64,000 nucleotides of DNA from Endozoicomonas sp. G2_1 (GCF_017744155.1 NZ_JAGHQT010000013.1:37201-101200); one strand, 5' to 3'. Positions 8,153 to 17,595 are shown, counted from the stretch's first letter. Notes: generated by a model not told the origin, from the letters alone. Translations and numbers: made by a program.

Positions 8153-8782
8153 TTGTCGGCAATAAAATATTTAATCATGGTCATGGCATTACTGTTTGTC
8201 GGCTCGGCTAAAGCTGGCTTAATGCGCCACGACAACCAAGATACCTTTACCTCTGAAGTAAATTCACCATTGGCTTTTGAAGGGTTTAACGATAATCAGC
8301 TAGATTTTGTCAGCGTAGAGTCTGGTTATATTCGTTTTCGCACCAATAGTAGCTTGGTTTCTGAAGGTGAAAAGGCACTGGTCTTGCGCGAGCGAAATTC
8401 AGTCACATTTCACTTTGACCACGATATTTTTGCCTTGAGTTTCTATCTCAACGAGCTTAACTCAACCAGCCTCAGCTATACCGATAGCGCTGGCCACGAA
8501 ATACGCGACGCATTTGCCATTACCGAGGTCTGGAACGCGAGCACGTTTTTTGCCCTAACCAGTGATGTTGGCTTGCGCTCTTTTACCCTCACAGGTACGA
8601 GTACAGCGTCGAATGCAAATGCAGTATTCGGTATTGATGCCCTGCAATTTACCGCTCCTGCAACCGATGTTCCTAGCCCTGCTTCATGGTCGATATTCGC
8701 ACTCGCATTAGCGATGTTAGCCATGTTCAAAAAAAGTGGGCCTAACCAAACTCGCGTGCTTTTATTACCACATCAAAGATAA
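8153..8782 (+). CDS. PEP-CTERM-like sorted surface protein
   Basis: This 209-residue protein starts at TTG 8153, supported by a perfect AGGAGG at 8141-8146 with 6-base spacing. A signal peptide covers residues 1-21 (ending SAKAG). The body is beta-rich and low in cysteine. The C-terminus is VPSPASW, then a hydrophobic stretch, then KKS, followed by an unusual extra tail of about 13 residues. This is the layout of a PEP-CTERM sorting signal (exosortase/archaeosortase substrate), though with VPSP instead of VPEP. No exosortase gene is in the window. It is convergent with the response regulator gene. Confidence 0.72.
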   Translation: MSAIKYLIMVMALLFVGSAKAGLMRHDNQDTFTSEVNSPLAFEGFNDNQLDFVSVESGYIRFRTNSSLVSEGEKALVLRERNSVTFHFDHDIFALSFYLNELNSTSLSYTDSAGHEIRDAFAITEVWNASTFFALTSDVGLRSFTLTGTSTASNANAVFGIDALQFTAPATDVPSPASWSIFALALAMLAMFKKSGPNQTRVLLLPHQR

Positions 8783-8813
8783 AAGCACTGCGCAACACGC
8801 TAACTATTTCCCT

Positions 8814-9485
8814 TTATTCGCTGATGGCAACGTAGCGATAACCTACGCCATATACCGCCTGAATAAATTCGTGCTCTGGTGACAGGGTTTTAAGCTTTTT
8901 GCGAAGATTTTTGATGTGGGTATCGACCGTGCGATCACCAACAATGCGATAATCCCGATAAATACCGTCAATGATTTGCTCGCGGCTAAACGCCTGATTA
9001 GGCGATTTTTGTAACATGGTAATCAACTCAAATTCAGAGCGCGTTAGCTCAATGGTTTCGCCGTCGTAGCTCACTTTGTATTCGTTCAAATTAAGCGCCA
9101 GCTCCGGTGAGCTCTGAGATTGTCCAAAGCGGTTGAGAAAGTTTTTAATCCTCAGAACCAACTCAGGTGCACTAAAGGGTTTGCAAATATAATCATCAGC
9201 ACCGAGCTCTAAACCTTGTAACCTTTGCGCGTCTTCCGTGCATGCGGTAAGCATAAAAATCGGAATATCAGAGCTTGCTCTAAGCTGCTGACAAACTTGC
9301 ATGCCATCCATACCCGGCAGCATAACATCTAACAAAACCAGATCGACTGGACATTTAGCGATAAAGTCGACAACCAAATCACCGCGTTCCAAATGCGAAA
9401 CACTGTAACCTGATTTATTCAAAAAGTTGGCTACGCTGTTTGCTACTTCAATTTCATCTTCAACGATTAAAATGTGCTTTTTCAT
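8814..9485 (-). CDS. OmpR-family response regulator
   Basis: This 223-residue, two-domain regulator has an N-terminal receiver domain with acidic residues in VEDE, the phospho-acceptor Asp in LLDVMLPGMDG (about residue 53), and Lys in YICKPF. The C-terminal part is a winged-helix DNA-binding domain (ELTRSEFELITML, VDTHIKNLRKKL, VYGVGYRYV). It lies 7 bases after the histidine kinase gene on the same strand, so the two form a two-component pair in one transcript. Its targets are unknown. The convergent PEP-CTERM-like gene is the nearest non-signalling gene. Confidence 0.95.
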   Translation of the reverse strand: MKKHILIVEDEIEVANSVANFLNKSGYSVSHLERGDLVVDFIAKCPVDLVLLDVMLPGMDGMQVCQQLRASSDIPIFMLTACTEDAQRLQGLELGADDYICKPFSAPELVLRIKNFLNRFGQSQSSPELALNLNEYKVSYDGETIELTRSEFELITMLQKSPNQAFSREQIIDGIYRDYRIVGDRTVDTHIKNLRKKLKTLSPEHEFIQAVYGVGYRYVAISE

Positions 9486-9492
9486 TTTTTAG

Positions 9493-11625
9493 TTACTGAT
9501 TTAAAGGAATATTAACGGACACTTTGACACCGCCCAACGAACTTGGCTCGGCGCTAATTGAACCGTGATGTGCGCAAATTAAATCGCGACAAATTGCCAA
9601 GCCCAAACCACTGCCACCGAGTTTGCGACTTCTCGATTTGTCGGCTCGATATAAGCGATTAAATATTTTTTGGTATTGCTCTGGCTCTAGAGCTGGTGAA
9701 CTGTCTTCTATCGACCACAGCAATTCATCATTATTTACCTCAACGGTAAAGACAATATTTCCTGGGCTATTGGTATAGCGACAGGCATTACTAAACAAAT
9801 TGGTTAATACTTGCCTAATTCTAGCGCCATCTAGGGTTGCGTTGTGCCAAGCAGACAGCCTTATATTGATTTGAACCGATAAACTATGTCGCTCGGCTAA
9901 CACTTGCAGTTCTGCCGCTCTGCGCTCAAAAAAGTGTTGTAGGGCAAACGTTTCGCGATCGAGTTCGAGTTCGCCCCGGTCATTTAACGCCAATAGAGAA
10001 ATATCGTTAATCAAACAATTAAAACTATCAATGCGCTCGTGCAATAACTTGTATACCGTTTTTGGATCGTCGGCGATGTCATATTCCAACTCTTCCATTT
10101 TTAGCTTGAAAACCGTTAACGGGGTTCTAAGTTCATGGGAGATATCAGCAAAGAATTGTTTTTTTTCCGACATCAGTTGATTACTCAATTGATTTTCTCG
10201 GCGTAAACTTCTGGTTTTCATCGAGAAGACCAGTACTAACATCAATAAAATCAAACTAATAAGCACAAAAACAAAGGTTTTAACCGTTGCTGTCTGTTGC
10301 GCTTTTAACCGCTCATTTTCTTGTAATGTCGCTTGCTGTTTTAGTACGGCGAGCTGGTGTTCTTTTTGGTCTGTTTTGTAAAGCTGTGCGTATTGCGAAA
10401 ACTGGATATCTCGATTGTCTTCCTGATGCTGCTGATAATGGTTAAAAGATTTTAAAATCAGTTCATTAGCCTGCTCAGCCTTACCTAATCTAGCTTTTAT
10501 TTTGAATGCTAATGAAAAAGCGTCCTGTAAAACAAAGTACCTTGGTTTGAATAATTTGTTGTTGAACAGCCGATCGATACTTTGCTCAGCGCGTTGCCAA
10601 TCGCCATTGTAGCTTGCGACAAAAGCGCGAAAGTAGTCGATACTCGTCAACAGCTCTGACTTGGTCTGCAATGGCATTAACTGTTCCGCACTGACCAGAG
10701 ATGATTGCATCAATAAAGTATCATTAGTTTCAGCGGCAAGTTTTATCAATTCAAAATACAGGGTAATTTGAGTACTCGTTAACTCATGGATTAAGGCTAA
10801 CTCAAGTGCTCGCTCAAAGTGCTCCCTGGCAATTACAAAGCGTTTTTGCGCCAAATACAACATACCCAAGCGCTGTTTACCTTCTAAGTGGCTCAAAGGC
10901 GCAGATTGCGGATCAATTTGTTCAAGCCCAAGTAAGTAGTTTTGTTCGGCTTGGCGGTAGTCGTTGAGCCAATAAAAGACCTCACCAATATTCATTAAAG
11001 TATTGGCATAATGACTTGAATTTGTTTGCTCCGAGTAAAGCGGCAGTGCTTTTTGATAAGCGCGTAATGCTTGATCAAAGTTACCGAGTTTAAAATAAAT
11101 AATGCCGAGATTGTTGTAAGTAGAAGCAAGTCGCGCGTTGTCAGCTAAATCTTGGTAAACCGTTTCTAGTGCTTGATAGCTGCTAATTGCGAGTATTAGT
11201 TGATTGCTAAGCTGGTAGCGCAGTGCTTGATTGAACAAATTAACGCTCAAAGCAAGCGTATCACCACTCTTATTTGCCAGTTCAAGTCCGCGCTCAATCA
11301 TCTCAGCAGCAACGTCAAGCTGGCCACGTTCGAGATAAATTTTAGTTAAGTAGCCAATTAACTTTGCATGTTCACCAGCAGCATTGTGCTGAAAATGTAG
11401 CGCAACCCCCTGCTCGCCATACTTTAACGCTTGTTGTGGATCTGTCCGTCGAATTAACTTTACCAATTCGGTATAAACGGCAAGCTTGCTAACATCAGTA
11501 TTGGCCAGGCGCTCTAAGTCAGCTTCGAGTGCGCTTTGCTTACTTTGACGAGACAACTGCTCGTCAGCATTAGCGACATAGCCCGATAGAACTGTCAAAC
11601 AAATAAAAACAATAACAAGTCGCAT
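9493..11625 (-). CDS. TPR-containing sensor histidine kinase
   Basis: The protein is 710 residues. A signal peptide (1-20) is followed by tetratricopeptide repeats over about residues 60-400 (ASTYNNLGIIYFKLGNFDQA is typical). One transmembrane helix follows at about 447-467, then a HisKA domain with the phosphorylated His in DISHELRTPLT (about 495). The HATPase domain has NLFSNACRY and GGSGLGLAICRDL. The sensor part is therefore predicted to be periplasmic and to bind a protein or peptide partner through TPRs. It is transcribed just before its OmpR-type regulator. The signal sensed is unknown. Confidence 0.93.
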   Translation of the reverse strand: MRLVIVFICLTVLSGYVANADEQLSRQSKQSALEADLERLANTDVSKLAVYTELVKLIRRTDPQQALKYGEQGVALHFQHNAAGEHAKLIGYLTKIYLERGQLDVAAEMIERGLELANKSGDTLALSVNLFNQALRYQLSNQLILAISSYQALETVYQDLADNARLASTYNNLGIIYFKLGNFDQALRAYQKALPLYSEQTNSSHYANTLMNIGEVFYWLNDYRQAEQNYLLGLEQIDPQSAPLSHLEGKQRLGMLYLAQKRFVIAREHFERALELALIHELTSTQITLYFELIKLAAETNDTLLMQSSLVSAEQLMPLQTKSELLTSIDYFRAFVASYNGDWQRAEQSIDRLFNNKLFKPRYFVLQDAFSLAFKIKARLGKAEQANELILKSFNHYQQHQEDNRDIQFSQYAQLYKTDQKEHQLAVLKQQATLQENERLKAQQTATVKTFVFVLISLILLMLVLVFSMKTRSLRRENQLSNQLMSEKKQFFADISHELRTPLTVFKLKMEELEYDIADDPKTVYKLLHERIDSFNCLINDISLLALNDRGELELDRETFALQHFFERRAAELQVLAERHSLSVQINIRLSAWHNATLDGARIRQVLTNLFSNACRYTNSPGNIVFTVEVNNDELLWSIEDSSPALEPEQYQKIFNRLYRADKSRSRKLGGSGLGLAICRDLICAHHGSISAEPSSLGGVKVSVNIPLNQ

Positions 11626-11724
11626 AAGGTTACCAACAACATCAATTAATCAGCATTATACCCCGAGATTGTGAGGAAATAATGAGCTTACCAATCACTT
11701 ATCGATATAACATACTGAGTTGTT

Positions 11725-12492
11725 CTAATGCTCTTTTAGCAGTTCAGCCAACTCCAATGCCGCCTGTCTAAGCTCAGGCTCAAAGGCGATTAATTCCGCT
11801 AAACTTTTGCGAATAACCGGTGCATGGGTAAACAAACAGGCAAATAACTTGCCGTCAGGATCTCTAATCGGCACTGAACAAGCCACCATACCATCGACAA
11901 ATTCTTCGTTATCTGTGCCCAATTGGCTTTGCTCTACATTAGTCAGTTCTGTTTGCAATCGGTCCACTTCGGTGATGGTATTGCGCGCTAGCTTATCGAG
12001 CGGCAGTTTTTCAATAATTCGCTGACGGCGTTCAATTGGCAAAGAGCTTAAATAGAGCTTACCACTTGCTGTACACCAAACAGGCGTGCGACTGCCGACA
12101 GGTAAATGAATTCTCAACGGCCAATTAGTTTGAATGCGATCGTAGTAAATCATGTCGGTGCCATTGGGAATGGCGATACCGCACGTTTCACCGATAGTTT
12201 CCGCCAAATTTTGCAAAATAGCTTGGCGCAAAGCACTAAATCGACTGCTGTGTAATACACCAAGCGCAATACTATGCATGCGATCCCCTGGTATCAGTAA
12301 ACCGCGCATATTAATTTGAATGTAGTTGTCAGCTTCCAGTTGTTGCAAAAGCCGATGAATGCTCGGCTTGGGAATATCGAGTGAATACGCTAGTTCAGCC
12401 GGTGACATTGGCCTTTCTGCTCGAGAGACAGCCTCTATAATGGCAAGCACGCGAGTAATTGATGAACCTTTTTCTCTTCGTTGAACTGTCAT
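11725..12492 (-). CDS. IclR-family transcriptional regulator
   Basis: The protein is 255 residues from ATG 12492, which has AGGCGG upstream; a GTG at 12537 would add 15 residues. The N-terminal winged helix (SSITRVLAIIEAVSRAERPM, SPAELAYSLDIPKPSIHRLL) and the C-terminal GAF-like effector domain (CGIAIPNGTDMIYYDRI, TASGKLYLSSLP) are both clear. IclR proteins usually control nearby catabolic operons in response to a pathway metabolite. This gene is just downstream of the CoA transferase/hydratase/dehydrogenase operon, separated by that operon's terminator, so it has its own promoter. It is the most likely regulator of that operon. Confidence 0.93.
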   Translation of the reverse strand: MTVQRREKGSSITRVLAIIEAVSRAERPMSPAELAYSLDIPKPSIHRLLQQLEADNYIQINMRGLLIPGDRMHSIALGVLHSSRFSALRQAILQNLAETIGETCGIAIPNGTDMIYYDRIQTNWPLRIHLPVGSRTPVWCTASGKLYLSSLPIERRQRIIEKLPLDKLARNTITEVDRLQTELTNVEQSQLGTDNEEFVDGMVACSVPIRDPDGKLFACLFTHAPVIRKSLAELIAFEPELRQAALELAELLKEH

Positions 12493-12612
12493 TTTCCGCC
12501 TTTTACTTCTCAAGCTGGTAGAGCAAACTATCTTCACTATTCGTTAGCTCTATCATACCGAAACAATATCGACCTGCGACAGCATCAGAGCTAAATTTTT
12601 CATTGTATTATC

Positions 12613-12647
12613 AAAAAAAAGCGGTGTTTTAACACTTAAAACACCGC
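12613..12647 (-). terminator. Rho-independent terminator after the mmsA/dddC-like gene
   Basis: On the minus strand, arms GCGGTGTTTT and AAAACACCGC (10 bp, perfect) enclose a 7-base loop and are followed by eight T. This ends the catabolic operon and separates it from the IclR gene. Confidence 0.92.
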
Positions 12648-12669
12648 AAAACGCCATCAGTAATGGGGA

Positions 12670-14166
12670 TTACTTCATAGTTGGCATAGAGAACTGAGCA
12701 CCTTCACGGATACCAGCAGACGGCCAACGTTGTGTGATGGTTTTACGCTTAGTGTAAAAACGCACTGAGTCTGGACCGTAAGCGTGTAAGTCACCAAACA
12801 ATGAGCGCTTCCAACCGCCAAAGCTGTGGTAGGCAACAGGTACTGGTAACGGCACGTTAATCCCCACCATACCGACTTGAATGTGATCGGAGAAGTAACG
12901 AGCTGCTTCACCGTCACGCGTAAAGATACAGGTACCGTTGCCGTATTCATGAGCGTCAATTAAATCCATTGCTTCTTGCATGGTTTGTACGCGAACAACT
13001 TGTAACACTGGGCCAAAGATTTCTTCTTTGTAGCTGACCATGTCTGGCGTAACGTTATCAATCAGTGTGCCACCAACAAAGAAGCCGTCGCTGTAACCTT
13101 CTATTTCAGGGTTGCGACCATCAACAACAATGCTTGCGCCTTGCTCTTGAGCGTGATTGATGTAGCCAACCACTTTATCGCGGTGTTGACCGGTGATCAC
13201 TGGACCAAAGTCGTTGTTGCTGTCTGTGTAAGCACCAACTTTTAAGTCTTTCATTGCTTCTTTCATTTTAACAACAAGCGCATCACCAGCGGCATCGCCA
13301 ACCGCAACGGCAACAGAAAGCGCCATACAGCGCTCACCTGATGAACCAAAAGCGGCACCAAGTAACTGACTAACGGCGTTATCCATATCGGCATCAGGCA
13401 TCACGATAGCGTGGTTTTTCGCACCACCTAATGCCTGACAACGCTTACCGTGAGCATTTGCGGTTTGGTAAACATATTCAGCAATTGGCGTTGAACCGAC
13501 AAAACTGACTGCTTTAACGTCTTGATGAGTTAACAATACATCAACCGCACTCTTATCGCCGTTTACTACGTTTAACACGCCATCAGGCAAGCCAGCCTCT
13601 TTTAGCAATTGAGCTAAAAACAAGGTTGAACTTGGATCGCGCTCAGACGGTTTTAAAACAAAACAGTTACCACAGGCGATTGCCATTGGGAACATCCAAA
13701 GTGGTACCATCGCTGGGAAGTTAAACGGGGTAATACCGGCGACAACACCTAGTGGTTGAAACTCACTCCACGAGTCGATATTAGGACCAACATTTTTGCT
13801 GTGTTCGCCTTTTAACAGCTCAGGCACACCACAAGCGTATTCAACGTTTTCAATACCGCGTTGTAGTTCACCAGCAGCATCATGAGAAATTTTGCCGTGC
13901 TCTTCACCAATTAACTGGCAAATTTTATCGGCGTTTTGTTCCAGTAATTCTTTAAAGCGAAACATCACGCGAGCGCGCTTAATCGGTGGTGTATTACGCC
14001 ACGCGGGAAATGCTGCTTGCGCACACGCAATCGCCTGTTCAACCGTTTCAACGGGTGCAATCGCTACTTGTTTTTCTGCTTGACCCGTTGCTGGGTTAAA
14101 AACATCTTGGGTGCGAGCCGCTGCGGTGCTGATCTCGCCGTTAATAAAATGTCCGATAGTGTTCAT
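12670..14166 (-). CDS. mmsA: CoA-acylating (methyl)malonate-semialdehyde dehydrogenase
   Basis: This 498-residue aldehyde dehydrogenase belongs to the MmsA type, which converts methylmalonate semialdehyde to propionyl-CoA or malonate semialdehyde to acetyl-CoA with NAD and CoA. Signatures include GITPFNFPAMVPLWMFP, SFVGSTPIAEYVY for the cofactor, and the catalytic Cys in GSSGERCMALS (about residue 284). It is the last gene of the operon. Its neighbours (Fe-alcohol dehydrogenase, hydratase, CoA transferase) match the DddC role in DMSP/acrylate degradation better than valine breakdown, since no other valine genes are present. The exact substrate remains inferred. Confidence 0.92.
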   Translation of the reverse strand: MNTIGHFINGEISTAAARTQDVFNPATGQAEKQVAIAPVETVEQAIACAQAAFPAWRNTPPIKRARVMFRFKELLEQNADKICQLIGEEHGKISHDAAGELQRGIENVEYACGVPELLKGEHSKNVGPNIDSWSEFQPLGVVAGITPFNFPAMVPLWMFPMAIACGNCFVLKPSERDPSSTLFLAQLLKEAGLPDGVLNVVNGDKSAVDVLLTHQDVKAVSFVGSTPIAEYVYQTANAHGKRCQALGGAKNHAIVMPDADMDNAVSQLLGAAFGSSGERCMALSVAVAVGDAAGDALVVKMKEAMKDLKVGAYTDSNNDFGPVITGQHRDKVVGYINHAQEQGASIVVDGRNPEIEGYSDGFFVGGTLIDNVTPDMVSYKEEIFGPVLQVVRVQTMQEAMDLIDAHEYGNGTCIFTRDGEAARYFSDHIQVGMVGINVPLPVPVAYHSFGGWKRSLFGDLHAYGPDSVRFYTKRKTITQRWPSAGIREGAQFSMPTMK

Positions 14167-14221
14167 AATAAATTCCTAAATAAATTTGTTTCAGCTTATG
14201 CTGTGTTATTTGGCGAGATGA

Positions 14222-15382
14222 TTAGTCCCATAGCCCTTGATAAATTGACACCATATCGTCAATCGACGGAACCACAGGGTTGTTACCCGGTGAGCCAGAC
14301 GCCAATGCCTGCTCAGCCATGGTTTGGCAAACATCAAAAAACTGCTCGCGGTTAATACCAAATTGCTCCGGCGTTGGTACCGATAACTCTTCATTAAGCG
14401 CTTTAAGTTCAGTCAGTAGCTTTTGATTAGCAACATCATCACTATCTTGCTCGGCCGCGACACCCATTGCTCTGGCGCAATCTGCATAGCGAGCTGATGC
14501 GGCAGGTATTGAATAAGCGGTGACACTTGGTAATAGCATCGCGTTAGACAAGCCGTGCGGTACGTGGAAAAAAGCACCGATTGGTCGACTCATGCCGTGC
14601 ACCAAGGCAACGGAGGCATTAGAAAAAGCGACACCTGCTAAGGTTGAGCCCAGCATCATCGCTTCGCGCGCGTCTTTGTCTTCACCATTGTGGTACGCCT
14701 TGCGCAAGTTAGGGCCAATAAGTTTGATTGCCGCTAGCGCTTGGCTGTCACTGTAGGGGCTGGCTTTTTTGCTGACGTAAGCTTCAATCGCATGAGTTAA
14801 TGCATCAATACCGGTATCAGCTGTTACACGCGCCGGTAAACTGGTTGTTAGTTTGTAATCAACTAATGCCGCGACAGGCATAAAACCGATACCGACACAT
14901 AGCATTTTTTCGTCGCTCGTTTCATCGGTAATAATGGTAAAACGCGTCACTTCTGAACCCGTACCGGCAGTGGTTGGAATGGCAATTAACGGCAAGCCTT
15001 GCTCGGTAACCATACGCGGAAAACGGTAATCTTTCATTTCACCGCCAAACTTGGCCAAAATCGCAATCGCTTTCGCGCTGTCAATTGGGCTACCGCCACC
15101 TAGGGCAATAATACAGTCGTAGTCGCCAGTACGTGCTTTTTCGACACCCGCTTGAATTGAGGCAACCGTTGGTTCTGGCACGGTATCGTCAAAAACATCG
15201 GCGCTAATTTGCTCAGCGCTTAAGGTTTCTTGAATACGGCTGGCGTAACCGAGTTGCACCATCATTTTGTCGGTAATAATCAGTGGTTTTTGGCAACCTA
15301 AGCTCGCTAAGATATTTGGGATTTCTAAGCTAGCGTTTTCTCCTACCTGCATAATGCGCGGTAAAATAACTTGAGTAGACAT
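14222..15382 (-). CDS. Iron-containing alcohol dehydrogenase (DddB-like, predicted 3-hydroxypropionate dehydrogenase)
   Basis: The protein is 386 residues, the normal length for the group III alcohol dehydrogenases. Visible motifs are GGGSPIDSAKAIA (NAD binding, about 97-109), TTAGTGSEVTRF, the metal-site region DALTHAIEAYVS, and GMSRPIGAFFHVPHGLSNAM with metal-binding His residues. It lies 26 bases downstream of the hydratase and 55 bases upstream of the mmsA-like gene. In marine DMSP/acrylate clusters an enzyme of this family (DddB) oxidises 3-hydroxypropionate to malonate semialdehyde, the substrate of the next gene. That substrate is inferred from context only. Confidence 0.88.
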   Translation of the reverse strand: MSTQVILPRIMQVGENASLEIPNILASLGCQKPLIITDKMMVQLGYASRIQETLSAEQISADVFDDTVPEPTVASIQAGVEKARTGDYDCIIALGGGSPIDSAKAIAILAKFGGEMKDYRFPRMVTEQGLPLIAIPTTAGTGSEVTRFTIITDETSDEKMLCVGIGFMPVAALVDYKLTTSLPARVTADTGIDALTHAIEAYVSKKASPYSDSQALAAIKLIGPNLRKAYHNGEDKDAREAMMLGSTLAGVAFSNASVALVHGMSRPIGAFFHVPHGLSNAMLLPSVTAYSIPAASARYADCARAMGVAAEQDSDDVANQKLLTELKALNEELSVPTPEQFGINREQFFDVCQTMAEQALASGSPGNNPVVPSIDDMVSIYQGLWD

Positions 15383-15408
15383 GTTAATTCCTCTCTTACT
15401 AGCGCAAT

Positions 15409-16281
15409 TTAGCGATGGCGAAAAACTGGCGCGCGTTTGGCAATAAAGGCGTGCATGCCCTCTTTTTGCCCTTCTGTCGCGAAAGCAGCTTGGAATAAGC
15501 GACGCTCATGGCGAATACCTTCGGTAAGGCTGGTTTCAAAGGCTACATTAACCGCTTCTTTCGCCATTCTTACCGCTGGATCGTTGTAGCCGGCAATGGT
15601 GTGAGCTGCTTCTAACGCTGTTTGTAGTAATTCGTTACCCGGAACAACGCGGGCAACTAGGCCAGCGGCTTTAGCTTCGTGAACATCAATAGTGCGACCA
15701 GTGAGTACTAAATCCATCGCTAATGACTTGCCAATAGCATTTGCTAAGCGTTGTGAACCGCCAATGCCCGGTAAAATACCTAACTTAATTTCCGGTTGAC
15801 CAAATTGCGCGTCCTCAGAAGCGATAATAAAGTCACACATCAATGCCAGTTCACAACCGCCGCCTAGGGCATATCCACTTACTGCAGCAATAATGGGTTT
15901 ATTGATGGTGCGCAATTCATCCCACGGTTTGAAAATGTCATCACAGTAAAACTCAGCGTAATTTAAGTTCGCCATTTCTTCAATATCAGCACCGGCGGCA
16001 AACGCTCGGGCGCTACCGGTGATAACAATAGCGCCGATATTATCGTCGGCATCAAACGCCTTTAACGTATCAACCACTTCTTTGGCCAGCTGACGACTCA
16101 AGGCATTTAAGCTCTTGGGGCGATGCAAGGTGATCATACCTACGCGCTCGCGGCGCTCGACTAAAATGGTTTCTAGCGCCTGCGTTGGTTGGCTGGTTTC
16201 AGTGTTGGCATCAGTTGTTACTTCTGATGTCGGTTCAGCATTGACTTGTTCTTTTTTTACACTTGCTTTACTTTTCATCAT
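15409..16281 (-). CDS. Enoyl-CoA hydratase family protein (AcuK-like)
   Basis: This 290-residue crotonase has a core from about residue 37 ([19 protein letters not shown]), an oxyanion-hole segment [13 protein letters not shown], and the catalytic region [17 protein letters not shown] with [18 protein letters not shown] carrying the acid/base Glu residues. The core is typical of a 258-residue enoyl-CoA hydratase. The first 36 residues are an extra Thr/Glu/Ser-rich extension with no alternative start codon inside it. In the context of a CaiB-type CoA transferase and a 3-hydroxypropionate-type dehydrogenase it would hydrate acryloyl-CoA to 3-hydroxypropionyl-CoA. General fatty-acid hydratase activity is the alternative. 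Confidence 0.88.
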   Translation of the reverse strand: MMKSKASVKKEQVNAEPTSEVTTDANTETSQPTQALETILVERRERVGMITLHRPKSLNALSRQLAKEVVDTLKAFDADDNIGAIVITGSARAFAAGADIEEMANLNYAEFYCDDIFKPWDELRTINKPIIAAVSGYALGGGCELALMCDFIIASEDAQFGQPEIKLGILPGIGGSQRLANAIGKSLAMDLVLTGRTIDVHEAKAAGLVARVVPGNELLQTALEAAHTIAGYNDPAVRMAKEAVNVAFETSLTEGIRHERRLFQAAFATEGQKEGMHAFIAKRAPVFRHR

Positions 16282-16335
16282 TCGACTCTCTGTTGTATCA
16301 ATTAGTTATTTAGGTTGTTATTACTTACACGGCAG

Positions 16336-17595
16336 TTAAACCCAATTGTTGGACTCGCCATCGTCATCAAGCTGTTCTGGTGGTGTCACTGTTGGCGCAT
16401 AAGCCCCTTTGTCAGACATCAACTCTTCTAAAATCGCCTCGCGATGCTGATTTAACCCAGGTGCTTGAATCGGCTCTTCGGGATCGACTTCGGTTAGAGA
16501 ACTCATTTTGATGGGGTTACCGGCAGTGCGCACAGGGCGTTCGTTTTCCCCTTTAACCTTGACGATCATATTGCGAGCGAGTAATTGAGGGTGATCAAAT
16601 AGCTTGTCGATGGTATTAATTGGCGAACATGGCACCCCGGCTTCATTGAGGGCATCAATCCAATGTTGCATCGGCTGGGTCTTAGTGACTTTCTCAATAT
16701 CTTCAACCATTTTCTTGCGGTTTTGCACTCGCAAATCATTGGTTAAAAATAGCGGTTCTAACGCTAGTTCTGGCGCACCAAGCGCGTCAGCCATTAGCAA
16801 GAACAAGGTGTCGTTACCCGCACACATGACAAACTTGCCATCTTTTGCGGCAAAAGTTTCAAACGGCGCTAACGAGGGGTGGCAATCACCAGTACGATTA
16901 GGCACTACGTCTTCAACATCGTACCGAGCCAGTGCCGTTTCCATTAGCGCCGCTTGGCAATCGAGCATGCCAATATCAATGCGAGAACCCTGGGCATCAC
17001 GGCTGCGACTATAAAGCGCCGATAAAATTCCGATGGCACCGAATAGCGCTGCCCCTAAATCGCCAAAGCTAGTGCCAACACGTGCTGGCTCTCCGCCCGG
17101 CCAGCCGGTTAAACTCATGACACCGCCCATTGCTTGCACGACCATGTCGTAGCCCGGCAAATCGCTAAATGGACCACTGTGACCAAAGCCAGATATTGAC
17201 GAGTAAACAATGTGTGGGTGGGTTTTAGCTAAACGCTCAGGACCATAGCCAAGGCGCTCCATCACGCCAGGTCTAAAGTTTTCTACCACGACATCACAAC
17301 TGTCGAGCAAGCGTTCTAACAATTCGCGATCACGCGGCGACTTAATATCAAGAGAAATACTCTCTTTACCGCGATTAAAGCACATAAAATAGGCCGAATC
17401 GTCGCCGACAAACGGGCCAAAAGCACGGGTGTCGTCACCAGTGCCAAACCGTTCAATTTTAATCACCCTCGCACCTAAGTCCGCCAAGATCATCGTGCAG
17501 TATGGTCCTGCCAATACTCTAGAAAAATCTAATACAGTAATTCCGTCGAGTGGACCCGGTTTTACTTCTTCTTCGTTTGCTTGATTCATAGTCAT
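16336..17595 (-). CDS. CaiB/BaiF-family (class III) CoA transferase (AcuN-like)
   Basis: The protein is 419 residues from ATG 17595; the frame runs on to a TTG at 17625. Features of the family are VLDFSRVLAGPYCTM near the start, VIKIERFGTGDDTRAFGP, DVVVENFRPGVMERLGYG, and the active-site Asp in TSFGDLGAALFGAI (about residue 175). These enzymes move CoA from one acyl-CoA to a free acid. As first gene of the operon it probably activates the substrate acid. With a hydratase and a 3-hydroxypropionate-type dehydrogenase downstream, acrylate (as with Halomonas AcuN) is the best guess. Confidence 0.9.
   Translation of the reverse strand: MTMNQANEEEVKPGPLDGITVLDFSRVLAGPYCTMILADLGARVIKIERFGTGDDTRAFGPFVGDDSAYFMCFNRGKESISLDIKSPRDRELLERLLDSCDVVVENFRPGVMERLGYGPERLAKTHPHIVYSSISGFGHSGPFSDLPGYDMVVQAMGGVMSLTGWPGGEPARVGTSFGDLGAALFGAIGILSALYSRSRDAQGSRIDIGMLDCQAALMETALARYDVEDVVPNRTGDCHPSLAPFETFAAKDGKFVMCAGNDTLFLLMADALGAPELALEPLFLTNDLRVQNRKKMVEDIEKVTKTQPMQHWIDALNEAGVPCSPINTIDKLFDHPQLLARNMIVKVKGENERPVRTAGNPIKMSSLTEVDPEEPIQAPGLNQHREAILEELMSDKGAYAPTVTPPEQLDDDGESNNWV

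Noticed and set aside
7974..8165. 63-codon ORF between the YHS and PEP-CTERM-like genes
   Set aside because: It starts with TTG, has no ribosome binding site or recognisable pattern, and overlaps the well-supported start of the next gene.
12675..12959. 94-codon frame on the minus strand within mmsA
   Set aside because: It is an out-of-frame shadow of the strongly supported dehydrogenase gene.
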